From positions 1,441,501 to 1,505,500 of the forward strand of contig JAFFJZ010000025.1 in NCBI GenBank assembly GCA_018340375.1: a DNA stretch of 64,000 nucleotides, written 5' to 3'. Positions within the stretch are counted from its first letter, which is position 1. Every line of letters begins with the position of its first letter. Position numbers and translations under genes: made by a program. Below the pieces are notes generated by a model. It was not told where the DNA came from. It was given only the letters and a program-made list of their open reading frames with translations, and ran no database searches. Source of the stretch: Gonatopus flavifemur. Its lineage: Eukaryota > Arthropoda > Insecta > Hymenoptera > Dryinidae. This document shows, one piece after another, positions 49,144-61,210 of the stretch.

Positions 49144-49160
49144 GGTTATGGGACCCCGGT
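49144..49160 (+). promoter_or_regulatory. Copia primer-binding site
   Basis: GGTTATGGGACCCCGG directly follows the 5' LTR. Copia elements of insects prime from an internal half of initiator tRNA-Met with a very similar site, from memory. Confidence 0.7.
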
Positions 49161-49269
49161 GAGATAATCACGCGTAGGTGAAATACTCGAAGAGAAGAAA
49201 GAAACGTGTCGCGGTTCACAACGATGTGAAGGTTTGTGGAAACGTACCTTTCGTGCAATCGTTTTCGGG

Positions 49270-49800
49270 ATGAACGGTATGAATTCATCGAGGATTGAGT
49301 TGCTCGGGAAACACAACTACGACACGTGGAAATCACGAACTAAAGCGATTTTGATCACAGCAGACTTATAGGATTACGTAAGTGGAACCATTCTGAAACC
49401 AGAGGCGACGCCAACAAATCAAAACGAAGTGAGTGCGTGGACGAAAAACGATCAAAAGGCGATGTTCGATATAATATTATCGATTAGTTCTAAAGAATTG
49501 AAACAAATTTGAAAATGTGAATCATCGCGCGGCATACGGCTCAAGTTAACGGGATTATACGAGTCCAAAGGTCAAGCCAGAAAAGCAACCTTGTTGAAAA
49601 AGTTGACGCTGCTCAAGATGGCCGACGGTAGTGACATTCGTGTACATCTAAACAAGTTTTTTGGTGCAGTAGATAAATTGCAGGACATGGATATTGTTTG
49701 GAATACTGATCAACTCACAATCATGTTGTTGTAAAGTTTGCTTGCAAATTTCGAGAAATTTGAGGATAGCGATAGAATCTCGTGACAAATTGCCTGAGCC
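49270..49800 (+). pseudogene. Copia Gag remnant
   Basis: From ATG 49270 the frame reads SSRIELLGKHNYDTWKSRTK, LKLTGLYESKGQARKATLLK and DIRVHLNKFFGAVDKLQDMD, the usual Copia Gag (UBN2-type) order. Stops occur after TADL, ELKQI and MLL. A shift into another frame gives IAIESRDKLPEPAAP near 49790. The coding part then ends at a CCCAGACAGCAC motif (about 49809) that matches a MITE terminus, followed by about 340 bp of unrelated AT-rich sequence. Confidence 0.85.
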
Positions 49801-50156
49801 CGCAGCTCCCCAGACAGCACAATTAGTTCTCAAACAGTTCTTAGAGAATACTATTTGAATGCCACGCTTTTTGAGAGAATTCTTTATGAATACGCATAAT
49901 TATTCATTTGAATCCAATCATAATTCCAAAAGTATGCCCGTAATGTCAGTAAGAATTAAAACATATAGAAGTTCAGATAGAACACGTAATCTGCCCAAAA
50001 GAATTCATAATGCATTCACATCTGAATTCATTAAGTATAAGTAAATCGCACTAGAATAAAGACATTCTGAACTCTCTCATAATCCAATGAACCTTCGTGA
50101 TTAGGTATCAAGTCTTTTACCAATTTCCTATCGAAAAAGATAGAGATCACACAGTT

Positions 50157-50770
50157 TTTTTGGCTACAACCTTTCGGCCTGATATCACGTTTGCAGCTAG
50201 CTACCTTGCGCAATCTAACAACTCTTATGGGGAAGTACATTGAAGAGCGGTAAAACGCATCCTACGATATTTGCGTGGAACGATGGATCTCGGCCTCGCA
50301 TACAAAACTTACGTAGAACCATTTAAAGGATACGCTGATGCCGACTGAGGGGATTGTAGTGACGACAGGAGATCCTATACGGCATTGATCTTTCTGATGA
50401 ACGGATGCCCTATATCCTGGGATGCTCGTGAACAGCGTACGGTGACTCTTCCCACAACCGAGGCAGAATATATGGCACTCACTGAGTGCGCGAAAGAGTC
50501 AATGTACCTTCAACGATTCTCACTAGAGTTGAATTACAAAGAATTGGCTGATGTAACTGTTTATTGTGACACCCTTAGTACTTTGAGGTTGTCTGAAAAA
50601 CTAATGTTTCATTCGAGAAGCAAGCATATTGATGCGCATCATCATTTCATTCGTGAAGTGATTCGAAATAATCAAGTTCGAGGAGCTCACGTTTCTACGG
50701 ATCATCAAATCGCCGATGTCTATATCAAGGCTCTACCTCGACTTGAACACGAATGGTGTGTTTCTTCTAT
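50157..50770 (+). pseudogene. Copia Pol C-terminus (end of RT and RNase H), broken
   Basis: The region 50157-50385 in shifted frames reads like DVTFAASYLAQSNNSYGE and KRILRYLRGTMDLGLAYKT. From 50385 an open frame gives FLMNGCPISWDAREQRTVTL, TTEAEYMALTECAKESMYLQ, VYCDTLSTLRLSEK and SRSKHIDAHHHFIREVIRNN, the RNase H end of Ty1/Copia Pol. The frame runs past the usual end because a MITE (50771-50928) follows. Integrase, most of RT and the protease are missing. Confidence 0.9.
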
Positions 50771-50928
50771 AAAGTGCTCCGGTCTCGTCTCGCCGAGATT
50801 GATCCGGTCTCGATCTCGGTCTCGAGGCGAGATTTTCGGTCTCGAGTCGAGATTTTCGATCGTGACTGTCGTCTCGTCTCGATCTCGGGGTCAATACCGT
50901 GACCAGTCTCGGTCTCGTCCGAATCACT
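50771..50928. mobile_element. ~158-bp GGTCTCG-rich MITE with near-perfect 8-bp TSD
   Basis: The ends are AAAGTGCTCCGGTC and inverse AGTGATTCGGAC. The flanks are TCTTCTAT (50763-50770) and CCTTCTAT (50929-50936), 7 of 8 alike. The interior repeats GGTCTCG/CGAGACC. It probably belongs to the hAT MITEs. Confidence 0.7.
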
Positions 50929-50991
50929 CCTTCTATGGGATCAAGTTTCTCCCGTGATCATAGTGATTACGACCACCCAATCAAGCGGAAG

Positions 50992-51217
50992 TGTTGGGAC
51001 ATCATTTGAACGTACGGGCGGGTGCTTGTCTCGACTCATGCTGCCACCGGCTTTGTATTGTGAAATTCACCCATAGCAACGAAGTTGCTCACTCTGTTTG
51101 TAACCGTCAAGACATAAACCTGTAACCTCCGTTCGGTTATCAAATATATCATTCATCATTATTTCTGCATCTACTTCGTCCTACTTTGTGCATTTCGGCT
51201 GCCCTATCATTCTCACA
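50992..51217 (+). repeat. Copia 3' LTR, 226 bp
   Basis: It starts TGTTGGGACATCATTTGAAC and ends TTCTCACA, preceded by a short purine stretch (AAGCGGAAG). The 5-bp duplication GAATT follows. Confidence 0.88.
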
Positions 51218-51222
51218 GAATT

Positions 51223-51900
51223 TGCGATACTTCATATAAATTTATGATTGAATTCCTTTGAAAGATGATTCCCAATTTTTCTTCATTTACAATCCCAATG
51301 ACACTAATTCACAGCCACTTTGTACATTCGAGGTCACTATTTTTTTCTGATGCGCTTTGGCTTCCTGAACTCAAAAATCACATTGGAAACTCTTTTTATG
51401 GATAAGTTTTCGAGATATGAATTTTTGAAGTTGAAAAAAATTCTTTTCTATCGAAGTTTCACTATTAAAGGTATATCTCAAGTCAGAAGCGATCAATCTT
51501 ATCTTGGCAGGTGTCAAAATGGACATAATCGAACTGCCAACAAATATCAACGTCACTATTGTTGATTACTCAAGTGGTTCAAGTGCAATGAATCGAAATA
51601 TTTGGGAAAAATACTGTTTTTCGACAAAAATGAAGGTAAAAAAGTGACATTTTTGCTAAGGAAAGATAGAGAACGTGTGAATATACTCTGTATCAAATTC
51701 TTTACATAAAGTGCGCTCTTTCACGAAGAGAATGATGTATTTGTGAAAGGAAGTCTATAAAAAATTACAGAAGTTACGATCATTTATCTACAAGTGCCAA
51801 AATACAACGTCTTCTTCATTCTGATAATTTGAGTTTATTCATAGCTTATACTCAAGTTTGATTGATTTGAATCTTTTTTATTTAAATATATCAATATAAC
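51223..51900. other. AT-rich spacer, nothing recognised
   Basis: An open frame at 51320-51565 has no known motif. There are no repeats with supportable ends. Confidence 0.45.
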
Positions 51901-51916
51901 ATGAGCATCAAAAGTA

Positions 51917-53230
51917 ATTTTGGCTCCTTGATCGTCGTTTGTTTTTGGTAGCGTCAGTTTCTCTTATGAGAGACCAAATATAATCACCCATCATTCTTTC
52001 ATCCCAAAATCCCTGGTAGCGTTGCTCCATGGACTTCAGTTGTTGATGGAATCTCTAACCATGTTCGTCACTCACATCGCCCAAATTCTCCGGGAAAAAA
52101 TTCAAGTGGGAATGTGAGAAATGGGTCTTGAGAGACATATTTACTCCTGTTGGGACAATTAAAAGGATATAATACACATGGATGGAAAAAAATGGAATAG
52201 GATGAATAGGATAGTATTATATAACCATTTTTGCATAATTTCTAAGCAAATTCGCAACGATAACATTGTACTCAGGGTCTTTATTATTCCCAAGGAAACC
52301 AGGAACAACTGACTTAAATGAATCCCAGGCTGCATTTTCGACAGAGGATAAATACGTGTGGAATTCTTCATCTCCCAGCCGTTTTCTCATTTGTGGGACC
52401 ATCAAAGACTCCTTCTTTGATTTTGCTGGGGAAAGATTTGGGAAGAGGGTTCTCAAATAAGTGGACGCTTGGCCTTCTTTGTTTAATGCCTTGACAAAGT
52501 TTTTGGAAAGTCCAAGTTTGATGTGCAATGGTGGGAGAATAATGTTCTCTTTTCTGACGAGAGGCACATATTTCACGCTGTTCTCACCCACTGTGTGGTT
52601 CTTTTTTTTTGGCCATGGTTTTTTCTTGCAGTGATGTTCGCGAGCACGACTATCCCAGAGACATAAAAAACAACAATATTTCGTATATCCTTGCTGCATT
52701 CCACATAACAGGCCCACTACTTTTAAATCAGAACAAACTTTCCAACCGTGTTCTTCATATTTTACGTATTCCAACAATTTGACCATTGTTTCATACGATT
52801 CTGTAGTGCTGACAGCATGTGCGATGAGTATCGACGGTTTTTCGTTCCTGTTATGTCAGAGGACTGCTTCCAAACTAGTTTTACTGCTGTCAACAAATAA
52901 TTGCCACTCTTCTGCATTGTAAGGTTGTGCAAGCTTCTTGAACAAACTGGGAATATTCTCGCAGAAGCATATTTGCTCTTTCATAGTATAATACTCTGAG
53001 TAAGCCCTATCACGGTCTCTGTAGTATGTTACTCTAACATTCGCAGCTAAAAAGTTGTACTGTTCCTTCCGAGATGCATGTAATTCTGCTGCGTCTTTTG
53101 AAGGCTCCGAATCCCTCACCCAATTATTCAATTCAGCCTGAGTTAAAAGATGGTGCTCTCCTGTAGCATTGAAATCGCTATCATTATCTGCTTCCAGACC
53201 AGCTAGTGAATCATCACATGTTTCGGGGTT
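51917..53230 (-). pseudogene. Repetitive arthropod TE-like gene with SSK / CFLC core
   Basis: Minus-strand reading gives NNWVRDSEPSKDAAELHASR, CFCENIPSLFKKLAQPYNAE, WQLFVDSSKTSLEAVL, a TGA at about 52856, then HNRNEKPSILIAHAVSTTES in the same frame. It continues with GWKVCSDLKVVGLLCGMQQG, YTKYCCFLCLWDSRAREHH and ILPPLHIKLGLSKNFVKALN. After an intron-like stretch (about 52145-52225, acceptor-like TTGTCCCAACAG) it ends with HFSHSHLNFFPENLGDVSDE and QRYQGFWDERMMGDYIWSLI. I know this family as repeated, uncharacterised genes in many arthropods. The FVDSS and CSDLK blocks could hold metal-binding Asp residues of an RNase H-like transposase, which is an inference. At least two stops make it a pseudogene. 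No TIR pair was found. Confidence 0.8.
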
Positions 53231-54309
53231 ACATGAATTGGGACACTCAGGAATTGGAAGTGTGTTTGAGTGGGATATTGGAGATGTAACAGATTATACA
53301 TTTGCATGAGCTCATCGCATACTTTTTCAGAAACCCTTGTAGGCGCTTAAACAAGAATAGCAGCCTGCAACGTGACAAAATGGTTTCCCCCACATCATTG
53401 GTACACCGAATGTCATATGCCGTCTAATTGAGAACAAAAAATTCTGAATGTATGAGATAGTCATGTAAGGTACAAGGTAGAGAATTTTGTGTATTTTTAA
53501 GAAACGCGCAAGTCCCAAATGGTCCATCCAAAGTTTGTGTTGAATATTGACACAACCTTGTAAAAAAAATCCGGTTAAACCGATCAGAAGACTTTATTTC
53601 CGATGGTAATTTTGATTCAAAGCGTATTAGAAAAACATTTGATCAATCGTGATCAATGGCATATCCATTTTCAGTGTGAAATCACGATTCTCACGATTTC
53701 ATCTGTTTATGGTCATGAAGTTTCCTGAACCTAACCAAATATCGTGATTCATCTATTCAATTGTGAATTCACGATGCAAATATTCGATTCATGGTAATTG
53801 AGAGTTTCTCCTCGTACAGGGAAAGCATTTGAGAAATCAACACAAGAGTGTTCAGTTTAAATTAAAAACTTGACAGTTTCATACTCTTTCGTGTTGATTT
53901 CGAACACAAATTTCGAGTGGACCGTTATCAATACGAAATTTTGAAGTGTGTATGGATTTGACATTCACTGATCACCCAATACATACTCTGTTGAACCGGA
54001 AGCCCATCCTACAAGATTTATATGATATGAAAGGCATACGATACTTGGTGTCCATCCTTCATCGAGATTATCAGGTGTTATTTGGGAGTATTGAAGATAA
54101 TGCTCTTGAAGAGAATTGGTGGATTGACGTTGATTTCTCTTCACCACATAATTACCACACATAGAACAAAAATTATCTGGATGGTTTGTGCACTCGAAAC
54201 TTCGTTCCCTTTTATTCATTATGGGTCGAATGAATCGACACCTCTCCCTCATGCATATTATCTGGGTACGGAAGCGAGTGACATTGCCAACGCGAGCTCA
54301 TTAGTATCG
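53231..54309. other. AT-rich spacer, nothing recognised
   Basis: It contains TCACGATT/AATCGTGA motifs around 53650-53800 in both orientations. The open frame at 53946-54164 has no known motif. Confidence 0.4.
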
Positions 54310-54634
54310 TGTTATAATAACCGATAATATGTATGTATAATATGTACCCCCCTCTTCTCTTGTACTCTTCCCCACGAGAGTCAGTTCTCTCGCCACCGCT
54401 AACGAGGACAGTGGTGAATTTCTGTAAATAGTCAAACTCGTACTAATAAATTGACATGTGTTTCTTTACATTAAAAGTGATTTATAACGTGTTATTTCAC
54501 CACGTCTCCTCCTCTATAAGCTAGAACATTCTCCTCCGAAATTCACTTATTACCGTGATCTCAGTAACTAACGCGGGTTAGCAAATGTGGAGTCATTTTT
54601 TCGTTTCAACGAGTAACGTTGCACTTTTTCCTAC
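54310..54634 (+). repeat. Probable LTR, 325 bp
   Basis: It starts TGTTATAATAACCG, contains an AATAAA-like signal near 54450, ends CCTACA and is followed within five bases by TGGTAGCAGAGC, a Met-tRNA-like primer-binding site. No matching 3' LTR is in the window. It may belong to a truncated LTR element. Confidence 0.5.
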
Positions 54635-54851
54635 ATTTTTGGTAGCAGAGCGTGGTTGTGCTTGATAATGGACTTCGTTCGCATCGCTTTTTCCCGAACG
54701 AAGAATGCTTAATGAGGGTGTGCAACTCGTATAAGATTGATTCGAGTGTAAGTGAAGAGACTGTCGCGGGTTTTCTGTGCGATAAACCCATGCTGGAAAG
54801 GGTCGAGAGAATTCCGAAAGAGAAAAACTCAGAACTCTGAGTTTTTCCTAT

Positions 54852-55019
54852 CATGGGCCCAGCCAGCTCAAAACTTAAGGGAGGGCAAAATGTTCAATTC
54901 AAATTTTCCACAACTTTTTTATATATAATTTTTGTATATTCAATTTGAAAAAATTTTCTCCCTATTCTACAAGGGGGGGGGGGCAGCTGCCCTCTCCTGC
55001 TCCCCTGGCTACGCCCATG
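54852..55019. mobile_element. 168-bp hAT-type MITE with perfect 8-bp TSD
   Basis: The ends are CATGGGCCCAGCCAG and inverse CATGGGCGTAGCCAG. TTTCCTAT is duplicated at 54844-54851 and 55020-55027. A poly-G run lies inside near 54973-54983. Confidence 0.88.
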
Positions 55020-55027
55020 TTTCCTAT

Positions 55028-56830
55028 AGTGGATGCGGGAGAAATGACTGCTACTTGGTCTGCTGGGGGAAATTGCTGGACGCTTGGGTCGAATCTCAAC
55101 GCTACATAAGCTGCTGTGATAGATTATCACGATCGTGCTGCCATTGGAAAAAGAGAAATTTGAGGCTCTTTCCGTTGCTTGTTCGAGATTTACAAGCTGC
55201 TGTTGCTGGCCATGATGCTGAGGGAACACAGTAAAGGGGTCGCTGGATCGACGTGAGCCGCGCTTCAATTCGATTCATACGCTATAAATCGTCGAGCTGA
55301 AGATTTCAACGCTGGACGCCGGCTTGTAGAGGAATCGGGTTCCGCCTTTGAGATTTCTCTCTTCTTGTGAGCAAGTAAACTAATCGTTACTCTGATTTCG
55401 TACGCTACTATCGATTCATTCTTTCACGCGTGTTCTATTTTCTTTGTGTGAAGAATTGAAATATAAATCGTTTCGCTTTCAATTTCAAATCGCTTTGATG
55501 ACATTGCATTGCTATAGTTCAATTCTTGCACGCGGGTCTCATTTTTTATGCGAATCTGAAAATGAAAATCTTCAGCACTCTTGAATGCTTCCGAGAACGT
55601 AACGTCTTGTTTGCGCTCAACGTTTTTGCCAGTTGACGACAACCTTGAGTCGTTGTGATGATTTTTTCTTCACCGAGCTAGTTGCATACAAAGACTTTAG
55701 TCGTCGAGCTCACGAGAACTTCGCATATACCAAGCGATTATATTATCGTCGATTGAAATTAGAGTCATTCGAAATCTTGAAATATTCGAAGACATTATGG
55801 CGTGAAAATTCTATATCTCAGCTTTCATGCTTTCATAAATGTTATAACGTTCGTGCGATATTGGAACATAAGCTTTGAATTGCGCATCTGGTTTGAATTA
55901 TGCGAAAATTTAATCGAATCAATTGATTCAACTCATTACTCAAATCATGATTTGATTGAATACTTCAAAAAATCAAACCTAATAAGGAATCAATTAGTTT
56001 GCTACTCGCATAACTTTATCGATTACATTACTGCTCTTTTTGAAAATGATTGCGGATTTGATTATTAAGATTTCAGTGTTGTCTTATATTATTTCCTTGT
56101 GTTGATCGCTATACCTATGCGATCTTGGATTAAAGAATATTATATTTTATAGCTATACAGAATGCATGTCTATGAAATCATCGAGTGGATGATATTGTTT
56201 TAAATTGCTATTGCTTGCATTGCTTATCCCACTGTTGATCGATTATTATTATATTGTATTTCATTGGTTCATTGATTACCCTGAAATTTTGATAACTGGC
56301 TACTTGTTATTATATTGTGATGCTATTCATTCAGTATGACTGCTAACATGTGCTTCTCGTGAAGGGAGAATTCTATAATTTGGCTATCCCAGCTATTTTG
56401 CCACTCTCTATTCCAAGTGAAAATTTCAAAAACTATTCGCACTACAATCAATACGTGATATTGCGCTAAACGATTGATCGAATTCTCTCCTTCTCACTGT
56501 TTGTGCTCTTGCACCTTTCAGCAGAATATCTTCTGTTTTTTTTCATTTCTGTGTCACTATTGCTGCTTTATCGCTCTCCAATTGAAATTGATGCTGTTGG
56601 CGCTTCCCAATCGGCTGTGATAAATACGCCGATTCTTTCTCTCCTTTTCTTTGCTGAACTGCGTTTACTTGTATGAATTTCAGAGCTTTGAGCCGTTACT
56701 GATACATAGCGTTGGAAAGATGATTCTATTGGCTCATAGTGACATTTGATTGGGCTTCTCTTCTCTTGGAAACTTTGAATTAGCCTGCTGCTTTGCTCCT
56801 TATACTACCCTCCCTCTGGCTCTTTCAACA
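55028..56830. other. Leader or spacer before the BEL/Pao Gag
   Basis: No recognised coding region. Part of it may be the 5' LTR and leader of the BEL/Pao element, but I could not delimit an LTR because the 3' LTR lies beyond the window. Confidence 0.4.
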
Positions 56831-57517
56831 ATGGAGGGTCCGCTGGAGGAACAAATGAGCCTAGTGGGCTGCATCGATAAAACGTTGCCAAATTTTGGGG
56901 AGGATAGTGCAGCCAAAATGATGCTGGGCAATTGCCGGGCAAGAATGTCCAATTTGGATAAACTCTGGTTGCGTTTTGAAGAGAATCATTATTAATTACT
57001 AGCTTAACAGTATTTGTTCAGGGATCGGCCGTATTTCAGGCAAGAAGTTTCCGCTTCCACCGAGCAAATTTACCTAGACAGGTGCGGTGAATTTCAAACT
57101 TGGATTGATTCCAAAACTGCTCGTCCCGAGGGTGCTTCGGGTATTTTAGATAGGTCTGGTGTGGCTCATGGAGAGGCTGAGAGATTGCCCCAGATTTCAC
57201 TCCCCAAATTCGAGGGGGACTACAAAGATTGGGAGTCTTTCCGGGATCTTTTTACAATCCTGGTTGCGGACAAGGTTGGGATTTCGGACGTGACCAAATT
57301 GCACCACTGCAAGGCGTGTGTGGAAGGTGAGGCCGCACAGCTTATAAGTTCTCACTCAATTACTGCCGATTACTTCGAAACTGCCTGGGCCTCTCTAAAG
57401 GAGGGGTATGAGGATATCGGCCGTTTAGTATTCTCACAAGTTCCGACTATTCACTCGCTTCAGCCAATGAGGTCCGAAACGGCTGCTGAGGTGAAGAGGA
57501 TCTTCAATGGTTTCTGA
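56831..57517 (+). pseudogene. BEL/Pao Gag, N-terminal part
   Basis: ATG 56831 opens MEGPLEEQMSLVGCIDK, the usual start of BEL/Pao Gag, followed by MMLGNCRARMSNLDKLWLRF and a stop after ENHY. The same protein continues with RPYFRQEVSASTEQIY and, at about 57190, the DUF1759-type domain: LPQISLPKFEGDYKDWESFR, LHHCKACVEGEAAQLI and TAWASLKEGYEDIGRLVF. A stop after RIFNGF (57517) and shifted frames follow. In the element, Gag would form the particle. Confidence 0.9.
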
Positions 57518-57679
57518 ACGCTCTTTGCGGCGCTGACTGTCCTCAAACGCCCTACGAATCACTGAGATGACCTTTTAGTCTTCCATATTCTGACACTGTT
57601 AGAGCCTGACACCCGAAAACGATGAGAACATCTTCAAACGGGCAGTGACTGACAAAGGAGACCCCCTACGCTCAAGAAA

Positions 57680-58909
57680 TTGTTGGATTCTCTCGAAAAT
57701 CACATTCCAACCTTAGAACCTTAGAGATCCTTGAGGAAGCTAGTTCCAAGGCATGCAGACCCAGTGAATCTGCTTCGTTACCTGCTCGTAAGCCTGATTG
57801 GTCGCGACTGGTAACTACTCCTTCGGCCACAGTGCACCAAGCTGGAATTTCGAAGGCCGCCAGTTCGCGCCCCAATTCCGAGAAATGCTCAATCTGTGGT
57901 GCAAGCCACTTCTTTTCATTTTGCAATGCCTACCAGGCTAAAACCGTAGCCCAGCGTAAAGATTGGATTACGGGACGGAAGCGCTGTTTTAATTGCTTAT
58001 TCGGACATCTTGTTGAAGACTGTCAGTCCATTAGGAGATGCCAACATTGTGGCGGTAAACACTATTCAAGTTTGCACAACGGCCAAGACCATAAGGCACC
58101 GCCAGTTGCCCACGAAGTACAGCCAACCACTTCTCGGGCGCAAACCCATGCTGAGGTTGATCCGGCTAGTAGTGCTGCTCTATCTAGCGTCGCTCCGACA
58201 CCAGTTCTGTTGTCGACCGCTAAAGTTAGGGTTTGCTCTCCTGCTGGGAGAATCAGCTGGGCCAGGGCACTCGTGGACCAGGGTTCACAGTCTCCCTTTG
58301 TTCCGGAGTCCTTGGTTCAGATGCTAAAATTGAACTACACAACGATCGCTGTCCCTGTTTCGGGAGTGGGTGGTGAGCACCAATTCACTTGTAGGAAGCT
58401 GGTTAATTTCTCGTTACGGGCTTATTTCGAGTCCGATTTCTATTGTCCGGTGCAAGCTTACGTACTCCCGAAGATAACTTCATATGTCTCGTCGGAAAAT
58501 CAGGGTAGTTTCAGCTCCAACCATCTGGAGCAGATGGTGTTGGCTGATCCCGATTATGCTGCTAGAGGTGAAATAGATTTCTTGCTGGGAGCTGCCGTTC
58601 ACGCGCTCATCGTGGATGGAGGGTGACGCTGTGGAAAGCCCGATGAGCCTCTCGCTATGGGGACCAAGTTGGGATGAATAGTTTCTGGCCCCTCGCAGGT
58701 TGAAGATATCCCTGAAAGATTGACTGTTCTTCACGTTACAGAGGACATGACGTTAGACGATCTGTTCCGGCGTTTTTGCGAACAGGAGCAGGTTCCCTTA
58801 AATGTTGCTACGGCTCTTTCTCCTGACGAAGAGAAAGCTGGGGGGATCTTTCGGGGAACTACCACTCGCGATAATTCGGGTCGCTACGTGGTTCGCTTAC
58901 CCCTTAAGG
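57680..58909 (+). pseudogene. BEL/Pao Gag zinc knuckle, protease and start of Pol
   Basis: From about 57832 the frame gives CSICGASHFFSFC, CFNCLFGHLVEDC and CQHCGGKHYSSLH, the zinc-knuckle array of BEL Gag. The aspartic protease follows with WARALVDQGSQSPFVPESLV; BEL proteases commonly read DQGS where retroviruses read DTG or DSG. The frame closes at 58626, and a shifted one continues with LTVLHVTEDMTLDDLFRRFC and GRYVVRLPLK up to 58909. There an 8-bp TSD marks a MITE; the coding sequence resumes at 59640. Confidence 0.9.
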
Positions 58910-59639
58910 TAGGGGTGTGCGGGTACCCGAGTCATCGGGTTTTTATCGGGTCGGGTCGGGTACCCGTCGGGTCGGGTTTTTCAATTACCCGAGTTTTTCG
59001 GGTACCCGATTAAATTCGGGTAATTCAAATATAGCAAACGTTTTCCTCAGCAGGAAATATTGTGACAGCAACTCGATCAAGATTGCTGACAAAACATGTG
59101 GAAGAGTTGTGCTCCCTCCATTCAAATTTAAAAATATGAAAAAAGAATGATATTTATAAGAAGAATATTTATTTTCATTGATATTCAAGATTCTATATTG
59201 TGGTTACTAAATAAGAAAATAGATAATATATTATTTATGAGATATAAATGTGATTATATTTTTTAATTGAATTAAAAAATAAATATAAACATTCCATGAA
59301 GCAATTTGGAGATTTCTTAATGCGCTGCATAATCAATTACATGGAGTAACAACCCTAATAGACTTGTAGTGAATATGGCATTCTTCATATTAGAATTGAA
59401 TTCATATGAAATCCCCTTATTCCTACAATCGCTCAAGACAATTTGTCCTTAAAATATCAACGGCAATGGCAACTTCGAATAGAAGTTGAAAATATTAAAT
59501 TCAAGCGATTTTATTACATTCGGGTACCCGACTTGGAAAACCCGATTTAATCGGGTACCCGACCCGACCCGACCCGAAAAGAAATACAAATACCCGAACC
59601 CGACCCGACCCGATAAAAAGTGCTACCCGCACACCCCTA
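58910..59639. mobile_element. 730-bp hAT MITE, perfect palindromic 8-bp TSD
   Basis: The ends are TAGGGGTGTGCGGGTA and the inverse. CCTTAAGG is duplicated exactly at 58902-58909 and 59640-59647. The subterminal parts repeat CGGGT/ACCCG, while the middle is AT-rich. It interrupts the BEL Pol frame between LPLK and ESAFEEK. Confidence 0.92.
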
Positions 59640-59647
59640 CCTTAAGG

Positions 59648-59906
59648 AATCGGCATTCGAGGAAAAGAGGTTTCCTAGCTTAGGATGGTGGAGAAGCTGG
59701 AAAAACGCTTTTCCAAAGACGCTACCTTTGCGGAGCTCTACAGGGAGTTCATGACTGATTACGCCGAGCAAGGTCATATGCTCCCTTTGATAGCTGATAC
59801 CTCAAACGTTTGCCGTTTTCATCTGCCTCATCACGGCGCTTTTAAGAGCTCAGGGCCTGGAAATGAAATCAGAACAGTGTTCAATGGGTCAGCAAAGAGT
59901 GATAAT
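59648..59906 (+). pseudogene. BEL/Pao Pol, connection to reverse transcriptase
   Basis: The frame carries ESAFEEKRFPSLG, then in a shifted frame VEKLEKRFSKDATFAELYRE, FMTDYAEQGHMLPLIAD, FHLPHHGAFK and RTVFNGSAKSDN, the start of the BEL RT domain. It ends at the 8-bp duplication GTGATAAT. RT continues at 63297. Confidence 0.88.
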
Positions 59907-61210
59907 CCAGGGTGCCCACGAAAAAAGGCTGACGGAATTCCCTGATACTTCCAGGTTTTCTAGGACTATTCGCACATTTTTCCCTGATATTCCGGTATTC
60001 AACTTTTTTTGCAAGTTATTCACCATAATCTGGACCCTTGAGGTACACTGAGTCTTTCTCCAGTTCTAGAGTAAAAATAAGACATACCTCTTATGTTTCC
60101 CATCGAGGAATCATATTATCCATTTGATTAATGATAAATAAAATTGAACTATAGTTCGAAAAATACAATACAATACAATAGTGATTGTATACAATATTCC
60201 ACTACCCCAGAATCGGGAATCGAAATATTATGACATGATGTTGGTGAAAAAAATCAAAAGACATTATTTCAGGGAAAATGCAAACACCCATCACAAGATC
60301 TTCGATGTTATGATGCCTTCGCTTGAATTAATGAAACACAGGATATGAATAGCAATGGATTTTTTGAAGTGAAAGATTATTCGGTTCCCATATGAGAATT
60401 GGTTTGATTCGGGTGGAACTATGGAGACTCATATTTGAGAGAATTATATAATTGTTGCAAGTCAACCATTATCAATGAAAGTCAATTCATGGAGATATTA
60501 CGCATATGGGTACTACGGAAAAAATATTATTCCAAGGGGACCAAGGAAAATATGATACTGACAGAAAGATTCTTCGATCAGAACAAGTCTATTAATTCAT
60601 CACAGAAAATATTTCATCAAATCCTTATCAATCTGTGATACACCTTTGTACTTATTAATGCCCTGAGTTGAGTTTTCTAATGTCACTGATTATGACGGAA
60701 GAAACGATTTCTTCGAATTCCCACAATTGATTCGAAGGCTCTTCTACTTCTTTATATGGAGTTTGGAATAAAACTAAATATTGGTGATTATCGTTTGGAA
60801 TATGTATCCATATTCATATTCACTGGAAGAATTCCTTCTCGCCAAGTAAATAGTTCATTTTCCTTCTCTCCATAGTACATTCTTTGGGATTGATGATATA
60901 TTCAATTGAATCAAATAACAGAATGAAGAACTAATTCCCCCACATCATCAATCTCTGTATCAGATTGAATACTTGATTTCCAAAAATAAATTTTACGAAG
61001 AGAAGACAAATAAATCGTTTTTCCAGTGTAACTTGAATGATATATGCTCTCCAAGTTCTGATTATTCATTGGAAACAAATCAGTGATTGGATCTAGAATA
61101 ATCCAAATGAAAAACAATTCAACTTTCTCAGTATTTTTTGCAGATATCATACTATACATAGTCATTCGGAGAATCATGTGCTGAACGATTAACATTCATT
61201 TCAACATACA

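Larger units (their letters stand above)
44952..51217 (+). mobile_element. Copia LTR retrotransposon with 5-bp TSD, decayed and nested
   Basis: The 5' LTR starts TGTTAGGGCATC at 44952 and the 3' LTR TGTTGGGACATC at 50992. GAATT is duplicated exactly at 44947-44951 and 51218-51222. A primer-binding site like that of Copia (GGTTATGGGACCCCGG) follows the 5' LTR. Gag and C-terminal Pol remnants lie between. Most of Pol (integrase and most of the reverse transcriptase) is deleted, and a ~4 kb insertion occupies the 5' LTR. Confidence 0.9.
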
